NCBI GenBank assembly: GCA_938003955.1
Contig: CALKXE010000133.1
Span: 1-60,716, forward strand
DNA from: an uncultured Saprospiraceae bacterium
GTDB taxonomy: Bacteria > Bacteroidota > Bacteroidia > Chitinophagales > Saprospiraceae
Direction of reading: 5' to 3'
Length of the DNA stretch: 60,716 nucleotides
In this document: positions 10,027 to 19,502 of the stretch, in pieces
Numbering within the stretch: the stretch's first letter is position 1
Layout: every line of letters begins with the position of its first letter
Notes under the pieces: generated by a model
Told to the model about the DNA's origin: nothing
The model's input: only the letters and a program-made list of their open reading frames with translations
The model's database searches: none
Made by a program: the position numbers and the translations under genes

Positions 10027-13000
10027 CTACCGTAAAACGGTAATGTCTCCGGATAGCACCTCGATATGATCATCTATAAATTCAACTTCAGCTAGGTATA
10101 CATAAACGCCTGTCACTACGTCTTTACCATTGAACTTTCCATCCCAACCAAGATTGTGATCATTTGCTTGAAAGTTTTTCTTGATAAAAACGAGCTCTCC
10201 CCACCTATCAAATATCTTTAATGTTCGAATCTGTCGGATGCCGATATTACCAAAAATGCTAAGCCAATCATTTTGTCCATCTCCGTTTGGAGATATGACA
10301 TTGGGTATATATGTTGTCCTGTCTTTCTGTACTCTTACTTCTACTTGATCTTTGATTTCGCAACCAGTAGTTTGGTCTGTAACCGTCATTTCGAATAAAG
10401 TAGTATTTACTGGACTAGCTACAGGTGTTACACAGTCATTACAATCCAATAGTGTCCAGTTATCCCATGATATAGATTGATTATCTAGAGGTATTACCCA
10501 AGAGTCGAAAAGAGTAGAATATCCTAAATCTATAGTCGTATCTGTACCGGCATAAATTTCAACAATAGGAGGTTCATAGATGTCAATTATTCCGGATTCT
10601 GCACAACCATTCGCATCGGTAACCTGCCAATTATACATACCGCCTGATAGCTGTGAAATTAACCCAGTTGCGGCACCCGCAGAGTTGTTGAATTCGTATT
10701 GATAAGGCATTACTCCACCTGTTGTTGCTATTTCTATAAAACCATCCATAGCTTCTGCACACGATACATTGTTAAATGTTACAGCTGTACTAACTATTTC
10801 TGGAGATTCGATAATTATTTGCTCTTCATATTGACAATTGTACTGATCGGTCATTGTAACATTATAGATACCTGGGCACAATTCGTCTAAGTCGATTCCT
10901 GACGGCCATTGATAGTTTATATTGGATGTTGATTGATTGTTAATTGCAATGGTACCATTACATTCATCAAAGCACTTAATATCTTGAGTGTCAAAAATGA
11001 GCGCGGGCTCAGGTGCATAGGATAATACGAATTCTTCAATATCAATACAACCATTGTTTATAGCGGTGAGCGAATATACTCCTGATGCATTAGCTAAGAA
11101 TGAATTGTTAGCTGAGCCGTCTTGCCATTCATATGTTGTTTCATTTTCGGAAGGTACAGACAATAGGATTGATTCGCCCTCACATAAGAGTGTGTCATTA
11201 CCTAGATCTAAATCTGGAGTAATCCCCATTACAACATCTACTTCATCAATCTTCAAACAGCCTAGGGTGTCGGTTACGGTTATTCCATAAGTTCCTGATT
11301 CGGTTACGGATATTGTGTTCGAATTTTGATTGGTTGACCATTCGTAAGTAATTCCATCTGCTAGCGGAGTAGAAATATCATATGATAATTCATCGCATAT
11401 TTGTAGATTGTCTCCTAAGTCTAATTCATACTGATTGGGCGAAGGCGAAACTATAAACGAATCTCTCTGACTACAGCCAGAAGTGGAAATGTCGACCCAG
11501 TAGATTCCTGGTTCTACCACGACAAAGGTACTCGTAGAGCTGCCATCTTGCCACATAAATGTTCCGTTTGGAATAGTAGCATCCAGAAAAAGAAAGTTAT
11601 CACTTTGACAATAGGTGGTATCAATCGTAGTGCTTTCTCCATTGAGAACATTGATTGTTATTATGGTCGTGTCACTTACATTACATGTACCATTCGCTGA
11701 AGCAATCAACGTTACCATATATTCCCCTGATTGTTCGAATGTATGGCTAGGATTCATTGAGGTAGTAGTGGTTCCATCACCGAAATCCCACAGAAAATCT
11801 TCACCATCCTGACCTGTATATGTGAAATCTGCTTCGAATGGAGCACAACCACTTGCTCCTGGAAGGACAGAGGCCTTTGCAGTCACTGTTGCGATATCAA
11901 AATCTATCTTAAACATACCCATATCACACCTTGATTCTTGAACCTGAGCGTATGCATTATTGGAGGTGTTTAGGGTTCTGTCCTGTTCTACACAGGAGCA
12001 AACCCCTTGATATACGATTCCTCCTTTATCAAATCGACTTGTTCCGCCATCTACATGATCGGCATTCCCAAAATATGTTCCAAACGAGAGATCTTGAGCT
12101 TTAGGAGTTAATACACCTAAGTAGAAGGCATCTTGTGTCACGTTAGATAGTATTGCATCAGGAGTTGTAGGCAAATCTTTAATTGCATAGTATCCTGAAA
12201 AATAAATACTATTACACTTATCCACCATGAATGCCGTGGGTACGAAACTGTATGCAGTATTGTTGTTATTTCCTATTGTAGTTTGATAGATTATTTTATC
12301 AAGATCTTTATCGAATGCTACTAGGAATTGCCTCTTATTCGTACCGTATGTATATGTATCTGGAGTAGGTGTTAGATCTCCTAATGTTCGACCATAAATA
12401 TGCACATTATCATCTTCATCAATATCTATAAAATAGGAGTGATCAACGGCATTAGTACCGTAGAATCTTCCTTTTAGTAGATTTTGTCCATTAGCACTTA
12501 GTTTGAGCACATATGCAGACTGTTGGCCACCGGGCCAGGGTGAACTTAAATCTGCAAAATTAGATTCTCCGGCGATGCCAGTTACATACACACTACCTTC
12601 ATCATCAATACGAATCCCATAACCCGTGTCAGCATTATCTCCTCCCAAATAGGTACTCCAAAATAATGTAGATAAGTCACTATTTATCTTTAATACTAAA
12701 GCATCTTGTCTAGCTATTTGGTTAATATTCTGACTGCTGAGTTGCGTTTGATAAGCATTCGGAGTAATAGGGAAGTCGGCGGATGATGTCATAGAAGTGA
12801 TATAAATATCACCTTGATTGTCTAATATGATCTCTCCTCGGAAGTTATCTCCATAAGCTGATTCTATATTTGACAAATTCAACCCATCACTGTCTTCTCC
12901 TCCGATATAAGTAGAACCAATAAGTGCCGATCCATCACTTGATAATTTGGTTATTATTATATCAGCTTGCCCACCAAATTGACGTTGATAAGCATTAGTT

Positions 13001-14121
13001 GTAGTCGGGAAATCAGAGGCATATGTAGAGCCCAAAATACACAGTTGACCGTAATCATCCACTATAGTACTATGAGGTTTATCATCACCCATACCTCCTA
13101 TGTAAGTTCCATAGATCAGCTCGGAAGCATCTGCATTATATTTATGAAACGCCATGTCTGTTGAAGAAAAATTAAAGCCATTAGCATCTGCAAAGTTTGC
13201 TTGATAAGCTCCAGGAGTAGTTACTAAGCCCACATCAAATGCAGTACCTCCATTATAGATATTTCCTGAGTTGTCAAAACATGAAGTATGACCGAATATT
13301 TGATTTCCTGTGAATCCTGATAAAGTAGCCCCTATGACGGTCGGATCAATAATTAATGTTTCACTCATATTGTATCCGTTCGGGAATATATATGAGAGAA
13401 TGTCTTTATTTAAAACATACTTGCAATCAATGGGAATCTTATTTCCATTGATTATTTGGTAAGCTATTGGAGCAGCTTCCATCACTGTATTTATTGAGGT
13501 TTGGATGATCAAATTTCCATCTCGAAGGTAGAGTTTGTCAGTGCCTACATATCTCGAACGTATTAGGTTTGGGTCACCACCAGGTCGTATTATGAAATCA
13601 TACTTTGGTAGTCCTTCGTTGCTATACACTTTCATGTTTATGTTAGGATACATCTCGCTAAATTCAGTCTCATGAAATACTGGAACATTAGACGCCCAAT
13701 TTTCTGGATTATTTCCTCTGAAGAAGTTGTACTTATGTTTTTGAGAATCATAGCCTTCAGACTTGGAAAGGTCAGCTCCGATGAAATCAATGTTATATAC
13801 ATGTCCAGATATTCTGTGGTTTTTTATCACTACTGGATCGTTTATCAATAAGATGTCATGCAATTCTTCCACTTGGTCATTATCATGGAAAATGTAGGTG
13901 AATCCGGCATCAGTCAGGAAAAGTTTGTCCATGTTTCCCAATCCAACGCTATAGTTCACTTTAGGGTTACATTGATTCTGGTTAGGAACAAATTCTAGCG
14001 CATGTTTCGCTTCTCCTTCTTCGTGTAATGGAGCACTTTCTGCGAATATTGAATTAGAATAAATGAATGGAAGAATTAATATGAAAATAAAAAGAGGTAA
14101 ACGGTATTTGGATTCTCTCAT
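10027..14121 (-). CDS. Giant type IX-secreted protein with SBBP repeats, PKD domain and gliding-type C-terminal domain
   Basis: 1364 residues. Signal peptide at 1-27; a DUF7948-like N-terminal domain (FVPNQNQCNPKVNYSV); then from about 280 to 740 a beta-propeller-like array of SBBP repeats (GNIYNGGTAFD, LCILGSTYASDF, FYLGVLTP and similar); a PKD domain (GEDFLWDFGDGTTTTSMNPSHTF, about 775-840); several repeats of EYQWSNGS type; a SprB-like region (GGVMPYQYEFNNS); and the CHU_C gliding-motility C-terminal domain (ISPNGDGQNDWLSIFG, GWDGKFNGKDVVTGVYVYLAEV) that marks type B cargo of the type IX secretion system. Likely a surface or released adhesin. Ligand unknown. Confidence 0.85.
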   Translation of the reverse strand: MRESKYRLPLFIFILILPFIYSNSIFAESAPLHEEGEAKHALEFVPNQNQCNPKVNYSVGLGNMDKLFLTDAGFTYIFHDNDQVEELHDILLINDPVVIKNHRISGHVYNIDFIGADLSKSEGYDSQKHKYNFFRGNNPENWASNVPVFHETEFSEMYPNINMKVYSNEGLPKYDFIIRPGGDPNLIRSRYVGTDKLYLRDGNLIIQTSINTVMEAAPIAYQIINGNKIPIDCKYVLNKDILSYIFPNGYNMSETLIIDPTVIGATLSGFTGNQIFGHTSCFDNSGNIYNGGTAFDVGLVTTPGAYQANFADANGFNFSSTDMAFHKYNADASELIYGTYIGGMGDDKPHSTIVDDYGQLCILGSTYASDFPTTTNAYQRQFGGQADIIITKLSSDGSALIGSTYIGGEDSDGLNLSNIESAYGDNFRGEIILDNQGDIYITSMTSSADFPITPNAYQTQLSSQNINQIARQDALVLKINSDLSTLFWSTYLGGDNADTGYGIRIDDEGSVYVTGIAGESNFADLSSPWPGGQQSAYVLKLSANGQNLLKGRFYGTNAVDHSYFIDIDEDDNVHIYGRTLGDLTPTPDTYTYGTNKRQFLVAFDKDLDKIIYQTTIGNNNNTAYSFVPTAFMVDKCNSIYFSGYYAIKDLPTTPDAILSNVTQDAFYLGVLTPKAQDLSFGTYFGNADHVDGGTSRFDKGGIVYQGVCSCVEQDRTLNTSNNAYAQVQESRCDMGMFKIDFDIATVTAKASVLPGASGCAPFEADFTYTGQDGEDFLWDFGDGTTTTSMNPSHTFEQSGEYMVTLIASANGTCNVSDTTIITINVLNGESTTIDTTYCQSDNFLFLDATIPNGTFMWQDGSSTSTFVVVEPGIYWVDISTSGCSQRDSFIVSPSPNQYELDLGDNLQICDELSYDISTPLADGITYEWSTNQNSNTISVTESGTYGITVTDTLGCLKIDEVDVVMGITPDLDLGNDTLLCEGESILLSVPSENETTYEWQDGSANNSFLANASGVYSLTAINNGCIDIEEFVLSYAPEPALIFDTQDIKCFDECNGTIAINNQSTSNINYQWPSGIDLDELCPGIYNVTMTDQYNCQYEEQIIIESPEIVSTAVTFNNVSCAEAMDGFIEIATTGGVMPYQYEFNNSAGAATGLISQLSGGMYNWQVTDANGCAESGIIDIYEPPIVEIYAGTDTTIDLGYSTLFDSWVIPLDNQSISWDNWTLLDCNDCVTPVASPVNTTLFEMTVTDQTTGCEIKDQVEVRVQKDRTTYIPNVISPNGDGQNDWLSIFGNIGIRQIRTLKIFDRWGELVFIKKNFQANDHNLGWDGKFNGKDVVTGVYVYLAEVEFIDDHIEVLSGDITVLR

Positions 14122-14282
14122 TGTAGGTTGTATTTATTGGTTGGTCGTGATAATGGTACTAAAGTAACGGTTTACTGTCAAAAACACAAGAGCAAAATTA
14201 TTATTAATGTACATTTATGATAATTGCGACATCATATGAACGGATATTAGTGTGAGTTCTGCCGTAAGTATTAAAATTGAAT

Positions 14283-15302
14283 ATGAAAATTGTTGTGTTA
14301 AGTGATATGAACTGGGAACAGCATTTGCGTTCGATATCAAGAACGGAAGTTGATTCAGTTACATTGGAGACATTGAAGAAATCTAGATATTTTAGTATTC
14401 AGAGATATCTACAAATTGTAATAGACGAAGAAGCTGAGATGGTCATCATAGCTGGCGATGTGACAGGAGATGGATCGTGTGGTCATGGGTTTCATCATGC
14501 TTTTATGGTTTTTCTTTCTATGTTAGAGCAACTCAAAATTCCTTCGTGTTTTATCAGTGGAAATCATGACGAACAAGTCTATTACGAACAAGTAACACAG
14601 TTTTCTGAAGGCTTAAAATATAGTCATGAAATTTCTAATAAAACTAAAACAATCAATGGCTTACAAATCTTGGGAGTACCATATGAAACAACATATTCCA
14701 AGTCTAAGATTAAAAATCTACTGAACACATTTCAGGATAATTATGATGTGGTAGTCGCTCATTCGCAGCTTAAGCGAAGGATAAGATTATTCGATTTGGA
14801 TGCAAAGTTAGTTCTTACTGGACATTATGATCGCAAGTTGATGGGCTTCTCTGGGGCAACATTTATTTCACTAGATAATGATGATCGTGAGATGTCTTAT
14901 GCCACAATTAATACATACGAAGGAGGATTCAATGCAAGTATATGTATAAAAAATACTGACGATGAAATATTCCGATTCACAGAATCAAGTGACAAGATTC
15001 AAAGTCTAGAGAGGAGTCATGTTCTTAATATGAATAATGTACCAAGTACAGACTTACGAATATTGGAAATGCATTCTGAAAATAGTTTGCTAGATAAAGA
15101 TTATGAACAATCAGGCTATCAGAAATACATAAGAGGAGTCCAATATTTACAACTGCTAGAACGTCTGCGATTTGTGAAAAATGATGAATCCTTGCGCCCG
15201 ACATTAAGTGTAATGAGCCAATTTATTGATACGCAGATCACAGCAAATTATCGAGTATCAGAAAGCTTAATTATTGACTATTTGGGGAAGAGGACGAGAT
15301 GA
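14283..15302 (+). CDS. Calcineurin-like metallophosphoesterase
   Basis: 339 residues from the ATG at 14283; a TTG two codons earlier is less likely. Core motifs in order: LSDMN (motif I, with Asn where His is usual), AGDVTGDG, GNHDE, VVAHSQ and TGHYDRK, all in the first 190 residues. The C-terminal 150 residues are unassigned. Related enzymes cleave phosphodiesters in nucleotides or nucleic acids; the substrate here is unknown. Its last 144 bases recur at 41118-41261, so this gene marks the left border of the peptide island. Confidence 0.8.
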   Translation: MKIVVLSDMNWEQHLRSISRTEVDSVTLETLKKSRYFSIQRYLQIVIDEEAEMVIIAGDVTGDGSCGHGFHHAFMVFLSMLEQLKIPSCFISGNHDEQVYYEQVTQFSEGLKYSHEISNKTKTINGLQILGVPYETTYSKSKIKNLLNTFQDNYDVVVAHSQLKRRIRLFDLDAKLVLTGHYDRKLMGFSGATFISLDNDDREMSYATINTYEGGFNASICIKNTDDEIFRFTESSDKIQSLERSHVLNMNNVPSTDLRILEMHSENSLLDKDYEQSGYQKYIRGVQYLQLLERLRFVKNDESLRPTLSVMSQFIDTQITANYRVSESLIIDYLGKRTR

Positions 15303-15313
15303 TTGGGTAGTTT
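15159..15313 (+). repeat. Left copy of the direct repeat bounding the peptide island
   Basis: Covers the last 48 codons of the metallophosphoesterase plus the next 11 bases. The right copy is 41118-41272 in the same orientation. From the ATGAGCCAATTTATT stretch to GATTGGGTAG the two are identical by eye over about 110 bases; the first 45 bases have several silent-type differences. Confidence 0.85.
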
Positions 15314-15999
15314 TTTTTATTATATAATAGTCAATGGAGCAACTTCTCTTGTATAGTCATAGATCGTCTTCTGATATACTTTTAACGTCAATCATTTTTT
15401 AGATCGTCCAAGGATTTTGAAATAAAAGATGTGCAGAGGTGTCACAACATTTATTTTATGAAAACACATAATTCACTCTTTGCGTTTACCTTTTTGAGAT
15501 AATTGGTATTAATAATACATCGGGGATAATATTTAGTATCAAAATACTTGATGACAGGTCAACGAAAAATAAAAACGGCACCAATGATGACATTAAAGAT
15601 GGATGATATTAGTAACTATTTATTAGCAAAGTAAAGATTCAGATTATCTGGCATTTTTATCAAAGTAGGATCAATTATATTTATAATATCAAAAGAAAAA
15701 CAATTACAAACAGAAATAATTCCAATTAGATTTAATATATAAACTCAATTACAATCTTTATTTAAGATGAAATTATATACACTTTTAGCCTATTATTTTA
15801 TACTCTTCATTTACATTAAGAGTCGTCTTGATACCAATAATTAAAAGCTATTTGTGTACTAATTTTCCTTTGGGAATTTTAAGAATTATCTTCATGATAT
15901 AACGTTTCGGCATGCGAATGCCCTAGGATTCTATTGTTATTGTCTAATTTAATTTTATCACAATCCTTATTAATTCACCGATACATAAACAATTACATT
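15303..15999. other. Gene-free AT-rich stretch before the regulator
   Basis: About 700 bp with no supportable ORF. It carries the right half of the repeated phosphoesterase tail and then very AT-rich sequence that should contain the regulator promoter. A frame extending the regulator to a TTG at 15934 is considered artefactual. No copy of the shared precursor promoter element was found here. Confidence 0.5.
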
Positions 16000-16680
16000 A
16001 TGCAAATATCACAAACATCTACTATAGAATGGGGATCACAAACCGTACTCTCGCAGATAGCTGGCGAAATCAATAAGCCGTTAAAGGAAATCATAAGACT
16101 CATTCAATATATACAATCAAAACCAGCTACAACAGACCAAGAGGCAAAACGACTTTCTTCTATAATGTTGGATAGCAGTGAACAAATAGAATCACTTATT
16201 GCAGATATAATACGAACAGAACAAAACAATAGAATTGAGATACTGGTGCACGATAAGTTCAAATATCCGAGCCTCTATTCATTTGATGAAGTTGAGATTA
16301 ATTCTTCTAATAATTTGATAACTCAAATTAATGGATTTTCTAAAAATAGAATTTCAAAATCTGACTTGGATTGGTTAATTCGATTAGAGAATACTATTCT
16401 TGAAAATTTGGATTCTTATGCACTTTGCGTGCCTTGGATTGCTGGAGAACTTGCTGTTAGTGAACGTCAAATATTTCGAAAAATAGAAAAATTTACAGGA
16501 TTAACTCCGAATAAATATATCCGAAGCCTGAAGTTATATAAGGCTAAAGAATTGCTAGAATCATATACATATTCTACAGTGAACGAAGTGTCTAGTGCTG
16601 TAGGAATGAAGGATCCACATTACTTCTCTAAGTTGTATATGAAGGAATTCGGAATGAAGCCGAAGGAGTATTTGGTTTGA
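16000..16680 (+). CDS. AraC-type regulator on a degenerate histidine-kinase dimerisation domain
   Basis: 226 residues from the ATG at 16000. Residues about 15-75 resemble a HisKA dimerisation domain: AGEINKPLKEIIRLI aligns with the SHEIRTPL-x-x-II motif, but the phospho-acceptor His is Gly, and the second helix ends in SLIADIIRTE. The C-terminal about 95 residues are a two-HTH AraC domain (AGELAVSERQIFRKIEKFTG and VSSAVGMKDPHYFSKLYMKEFGMKPKEYL). No receiver or ATPase domain is present. As first gene of the island it is the natural activator of the shared promoter element. A decayed copy of its 3' half lies at 17841-18101. Confidence 0.75.
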   Translation: MQISQTSTIEWGSQTVLSQIAGEINKPLKEIIRLIQYIQSKPATTDQEAKRLSSIMLDSSEQIESLIADIIRTEQNNRIEILVHDKFKYPSLYSFDEVEINSSNNLITQINGFSKNRISKSDLDWLIRLENTILENLDSYALCVPWIAGELAVSERQIFRKIEKFTGLTPNKYIRSLKLYKAKELLESYTYSTVNEVSSAVGMKDPHYFSKLYMKEFGMKPKEYLV

Positions 16681-16698
16681 ATTTTAAATGAAGTTATT

Positions 16699-16744
16699 GT
16701 CAGTAATCTTGGCAAAATGATCGTTGTCATTCGCTCTATATTTG
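16699..16744 (+). promoter_or_regulatory. Shared island promoter, copy 1 (precursor 1)
   Basis: GTCAGTA at 16699-16705, GGCAAAA at 16711-16717, then exactly 19 bp to TATATTTG at 16737-16744, which fits the -7 box TAnnTTTG. 61 bp upstream of the precursor 1 start. Confidence 0.75.
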
Positions 16745-16805
16745 AATTATCAATAAGAAGACAATGATATACTTCTTTAAAAAATCACTTTTAAATATTA
16801 CACAA

Positions 16806-17168
16806 ATGAATTTAACTGAAAAGCAACAAGCGGGACAAGAAGTAATGAATAACATCATTATCAAATGTTGGGAAGACGAAAATTTCAAAGCTCAATTATT
16901 GGCAGACCCAGTAAGTACCATCGAAAAATTTACTGGTAAGCCAACTAATATTCCAGAAGGGAAACGATTAGTAGTAGTAGATCAAGCAAGTAGTTCTGAT
17001 GCTGTTTATTTTAATATTCCTGCGAAACCTGATATGGCTGGTTTTGCAAATGTAGAATTGACTGATGAGCAATTAGAAATGGTAGCTGGTGGAACTTGGG
17101 GAGATTTTATTAGGAAATTTAATAGCTTAGTCGATGCTGCAAATTCGGTAATTTCTGTATTAGGATAA
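16806..17168 (+). CDS. NHLP-family RiPP precursor 1
   Basis: 120 residues from the ATG that matches the start of precursor 2 (an in-frame ATG at 16764 would add 14 residues, not shared). The leader of about 96 residues has the nitrile-hydratase-like pattern: KCWEDENFKAQLLADP, PEGKRLVVVDQ, FNIPAKP and LTDEQLEMVAGG. Cleavage after GG leaves a 24-residue core starting TWGDF and ending VISVLG, with no Cys, amphipathic and predicted helical. Substrate for the island enzymes and for the C39 exporter at 30046. The leader is almost identical to that of precursor 2, the core is not. Confidence 0.9.
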   Translation: MNLTEKQQAGQEVMNNIIIKCWEDENFKAQLLADPVSTIEKFTGKPTNIPEGKRLVVVDQASSSDAVYFNIPAKPDMAGFANVELTDEQLEMVAGGTWGDFIRKFNSLVDAANSVISVLG

Positions 17169-17280
17169 ATGTTAAATATGTAAGTATTTTCAAATGACTG
17201 AGGTGCCATATTCAATTTTTTTAATTAGGTAGATATGAGAGGATATTGGTATGAAGTCTATTGGGTTTAAGTGGTGTTAT

Positions 17281-17327
17281 TATCAGTAATCTTGGCAAAA
17301 TGATAGTTAACATTCACTCTATATTTG
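17281..17327 (+). promoter_or_regulatory. Shared island promoter, copy 2 (precursor 2)
   Basis: TCAGTA at 17283-17288, GGCAAAA at 17294-17300, 19 bp, TATATTTG at 17320-17327. Closely similar to copy 1, and the bases before it resemble the tail of the regulator gene, so the unit was copied with its flank. Confidence 0.75.
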
Positions 17328-17387
17328 AATTATCAATAAAAAACGAAAATATATTTCTTAATAAATCACTTTTTAAAAATCATTTAA

Positions 17388-17741
17388 ATGAATTTTACAG
17401 AAAAACAGCAAGCGGGAAAAGAAGTAATGAATAACATCATTATCAAATGTTGGGAAGACGAAAACTTCAAATCTCAATTATTAGCGGACCCAGTAAGCAC
17501 TATTGAAAAATTTACGGGTAAACCAACTAATATTCCTGAAGGAAAAAGACTAGTTGTAGTAGATCAAGCAAGTAGTTCTGATGCTGTTTATTTTAATATT
17601 CCTGCGAAGCCAGATATGGCTGATTTTGCAAATGTAGAATTGACTGATGAGCAATTAGAAATGGTAGCTGGTGGTTGGAGTGGTGATTGGTCTTTAACAT
17701 GGGAGATTGCAAAACTCATAGTTAAACATGTACTTGGATAA
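17388..17741 (+). CDS. NHLP-family RiPP precursor 2
   Basis: 117 residues. Leader as in precursor 1 with only a few changes (MNFTEKQQAGKEVMNN..., LTDEQLEMVAGG). The 21-residue core starts WSGDW and ends VKHVLG; it has four aromatic residues among the first nine (W, W, W counting Trp alone three), no Cys, and looks like a short amphipathic helix. It arose by tandem duplication with precursor 1 (promoter and leader conserved, core replaced). Processing and export as for precursor 1. Confidence 0.9.
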   Translation: MNFTEKQQAGKEVMNNIIIKCWEDENFKSQLLADPVSTIEKFTGKPTNIPEGKRLVVVDQASSSDAVYFNIPAKPDMADFANVELTDEQLEMVAGGWSGDWSLTWEIAKLIVKHVLG

Positions 17742-17840
17742 TACTTTATATATTCTATAATACAAGAAGTTTAACTATTTAATTCTTTAAGCGGTACTGA
17801 AACTTACGAGACGATATAATCGCTCATGCGAACAACTCAT

Positions 17841-18101
17841 ATTCACTTTGTGCGCCTTGGATTGCTGGAGAACTTGCAGTAAGTGAATTTCAGATATTTA
17901 GATAAATATAAAAATTTACAATATTGCTCGAAATTAATTTATCCGTAACTGTAGTTATTTAAAATTAAAGAATTGCTATAAACATATACATATTCTACAG
18001 TGGAAGAATTGTTTAGCATCGTAGGTGTGAATGGTCATCATTGTTTTTATAAACTTTATATGGAGCAATTCAGGAAGATGGTGAAGAAGTATCTGGTTTG
18101 A
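17841..18101 (+). pseudogene. Decayed copy of the 3' half of the AraC-type regulator
   Basis: TTCACTTTG-TGCGCCTTGGATTGCTGG and the following bases match the regulator gene from about 16421, through a stop codon (ATTTAGATAA region), small deletions, the CATATACATATTCTACAGTG stretch and the same ending (GGTTTGAATTTTAAATGAA). Reading frame is broken several times. It sits just before promoter copy 3, as the intact regulator sits before copy 1. Confidence 0.8.
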
Positions 18102-18119
18102 ATTTTAAATGAAATTTTT

Positions 18120-18166
18120 GTCAGTATTTTTTGGCAAATTGATTGTTTCAACTCATTCTAAATTAA
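18120..18166 (+). promoter_or_regulatory. Shared island promoter, copy 3 (JmjC oxygenase)
   Basis: TCAGTA at 18121-18126, GGCAAAT at 18133-18139 (one base wider gap than the other copies), 19 bp, TAAATTAA at 18159-18166 in the place of the -7 box. The only copy in front of an enzyme gene. Confidence 0.6.
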
Positions 18167-18226
18167 GTCCTTTTATATCCATTTCTTTCTTTGTTGTTAT
18201 AAAGACAATTTAATTAAATTTAAATA

Positions 18227-19444
18227 ATGAACCTAGAAACAAACATAACTAAGAATACTAATTATCAATACAATTTTGATCAACTAATTAGTCCGATTTC
18301 TTGTAACCAATTTGTTAATAGTTATTGGGAAAAAAAGGTGTTAGTTATAAAACGAAATAATCCTAATTTTTATAACGATTTATTATCATTCGATTTGGTG
18401 GATACTATTATTGACCAACATCGTATGACAGGAGATAATTTTCGTATAGCTAAACAAGGCGAAGGTATTGCGCCGAGCAAATTTTTAAATGCTGATGGAA
18501 GCTATAATCTTAACAAATTATATGCTTATTATGCTGATGGATATTCTTTGGTGTTGAGATATATGGACCAAGCTTGGTCTCCTATAAAAGAGCTTTGCTT
18601 TAATTTACGTCAAACTATTAGTCATAATGTTAAGGTTAATATGTATTTAACTCCTCCGAACTCGGAGGCTTATCTACCACATACTGATGCTCATGATGTG
18701 CTTATTCTCCAAATTAATGGAACAAAAAAATGGAACCTTTATGATTCAATTTATGAAACTCCTTTAGTTGAAAGTATTCAACCTCGTCTAAAAAAAGAGA
18801 TGCTTTGTAACCTAAGTGAAGTAACAATGGACGCAGGTGATTTAATGTATATTCCTAGAGGTGTTCCGCATCATGCTTTCACAACAGATGAATCATCTTT
18901 GCATTTAACTGTTGGGATTTTTCCAGTACAAATGGTAGATTATATTACAAAATCTATTATGACACAAGCCTTGGGGAATAGAAATTTGCGCGAGGCACTA
19001 CCCTTTGGATATCTTAACGATAATAGTTCTCTTCAAAATTTCATATCTGCTATGAATTGGGAAACTATAGAAAGGCAAATACGAGAAGAAGTAATGCAAA
19101 CTCAAATTCAAAATACATTGGAAAATGAATTAACTTTACATCAACGATTACTTCCGAATAAGCATTTCAAGGCAATAGATGCCATTTCTTCAATTTCGTT
19201 AAAAACAAAATTTAAAAAGCAAGAAAATATTTTCTGCAAAGTTCATTTTGAGTCCCCTTTTTGTCGAATTATATATAATGGAAATACGATAAGAGGACCT
19301 ATAAAAATAGCTTCTGTTTTTGAATTTGTAAGAGATTGTAATGATGTTTTCTTGCTTCGGGATTTGCCTATCAACAATGATATTCACAAAGTTAAACTGG
19401 CTACTAAAATGGTTCGTGGGGGATTGCTAAGTATAGTAGAATGA
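18227..19444 (+). CDS. JmjC/ROX-type cupin oxygenase (2-oxoglutarate/iron) in the RiPP island
   Basis: 405 residues. Similar to cupin_4 ribosomal oxygenases: an N-terminal EKKVLVIKR segment, then the iron site His152-x-Asp154 in LPHTDAHDVLILQINGTKKW and the distal His215 in DLMYIPRGVPHHA, followed by the dimerisation and winged-helix-like C-terminal part. Known relatives hydroxylate amino-acid side chains (His or Arg of ribosomal proteins). Here it lies 59 bp before a glycosyltransferase-like gene and among precursor genes with the precursor promoter, so a peptide hydroxylase is the best guess. Side chain and target precursor unknown. Confidence 0.8.
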   Translation: MNLETNITKNTNYQYNFDQLISPISCNQFVNSYWEKKVLVIKRNNPNFYNDLLSFDLVDTIIDQHRMTGDNFRIAKQGEGIAPSKFLNADGSYNLNKLYAYYADGYSLVLRYMDQAWSPIKELCFNLRQTISHNVKVNMYLTPPNSEAYLPHTDAHDVLILQINGTKKWNLYDSIYETPLVESIQPRLKKEMLCNLSEVTMDAGDLMYIPRGVPHHAFTTDESSLHLTVGIFPVQMVDYITKSIMTQALGNRNLREALPFGYLNDNSSLQNFISAMNWETIERQIREEVMQTQIQNTLENELTLHQRLLPNKHFKAIDAISSISLKTKFKKQENIFCKVHFESPFCRIIYNGNTIRGPIKIASVFEFVRDCNDVFLLRDLPINNDIHKVKLATKMVRGGLLSIVE

Positions 19445-19502
19445 TTATAAACTATGAAATCGATATTTTAGTATTTATGCAGCCTCGAAATTTATTGTAT
19501 CT

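Noticed and set aside
10699-13164. Several plus-strand ORFs of 60-80 codons inside the giant SBBP/PKD gene
   Set aside because: They are antisense shadows of a long, well-motivated coding frame.
19466-19502. Possible shared promoter before the DUF6734 gene (TTAGTATTTATGCAGCC)
   Set aside because: Half-sites fit poorly and no -7 box follows; the 58-bp gap suggests cotranscription with the JmjC gene.
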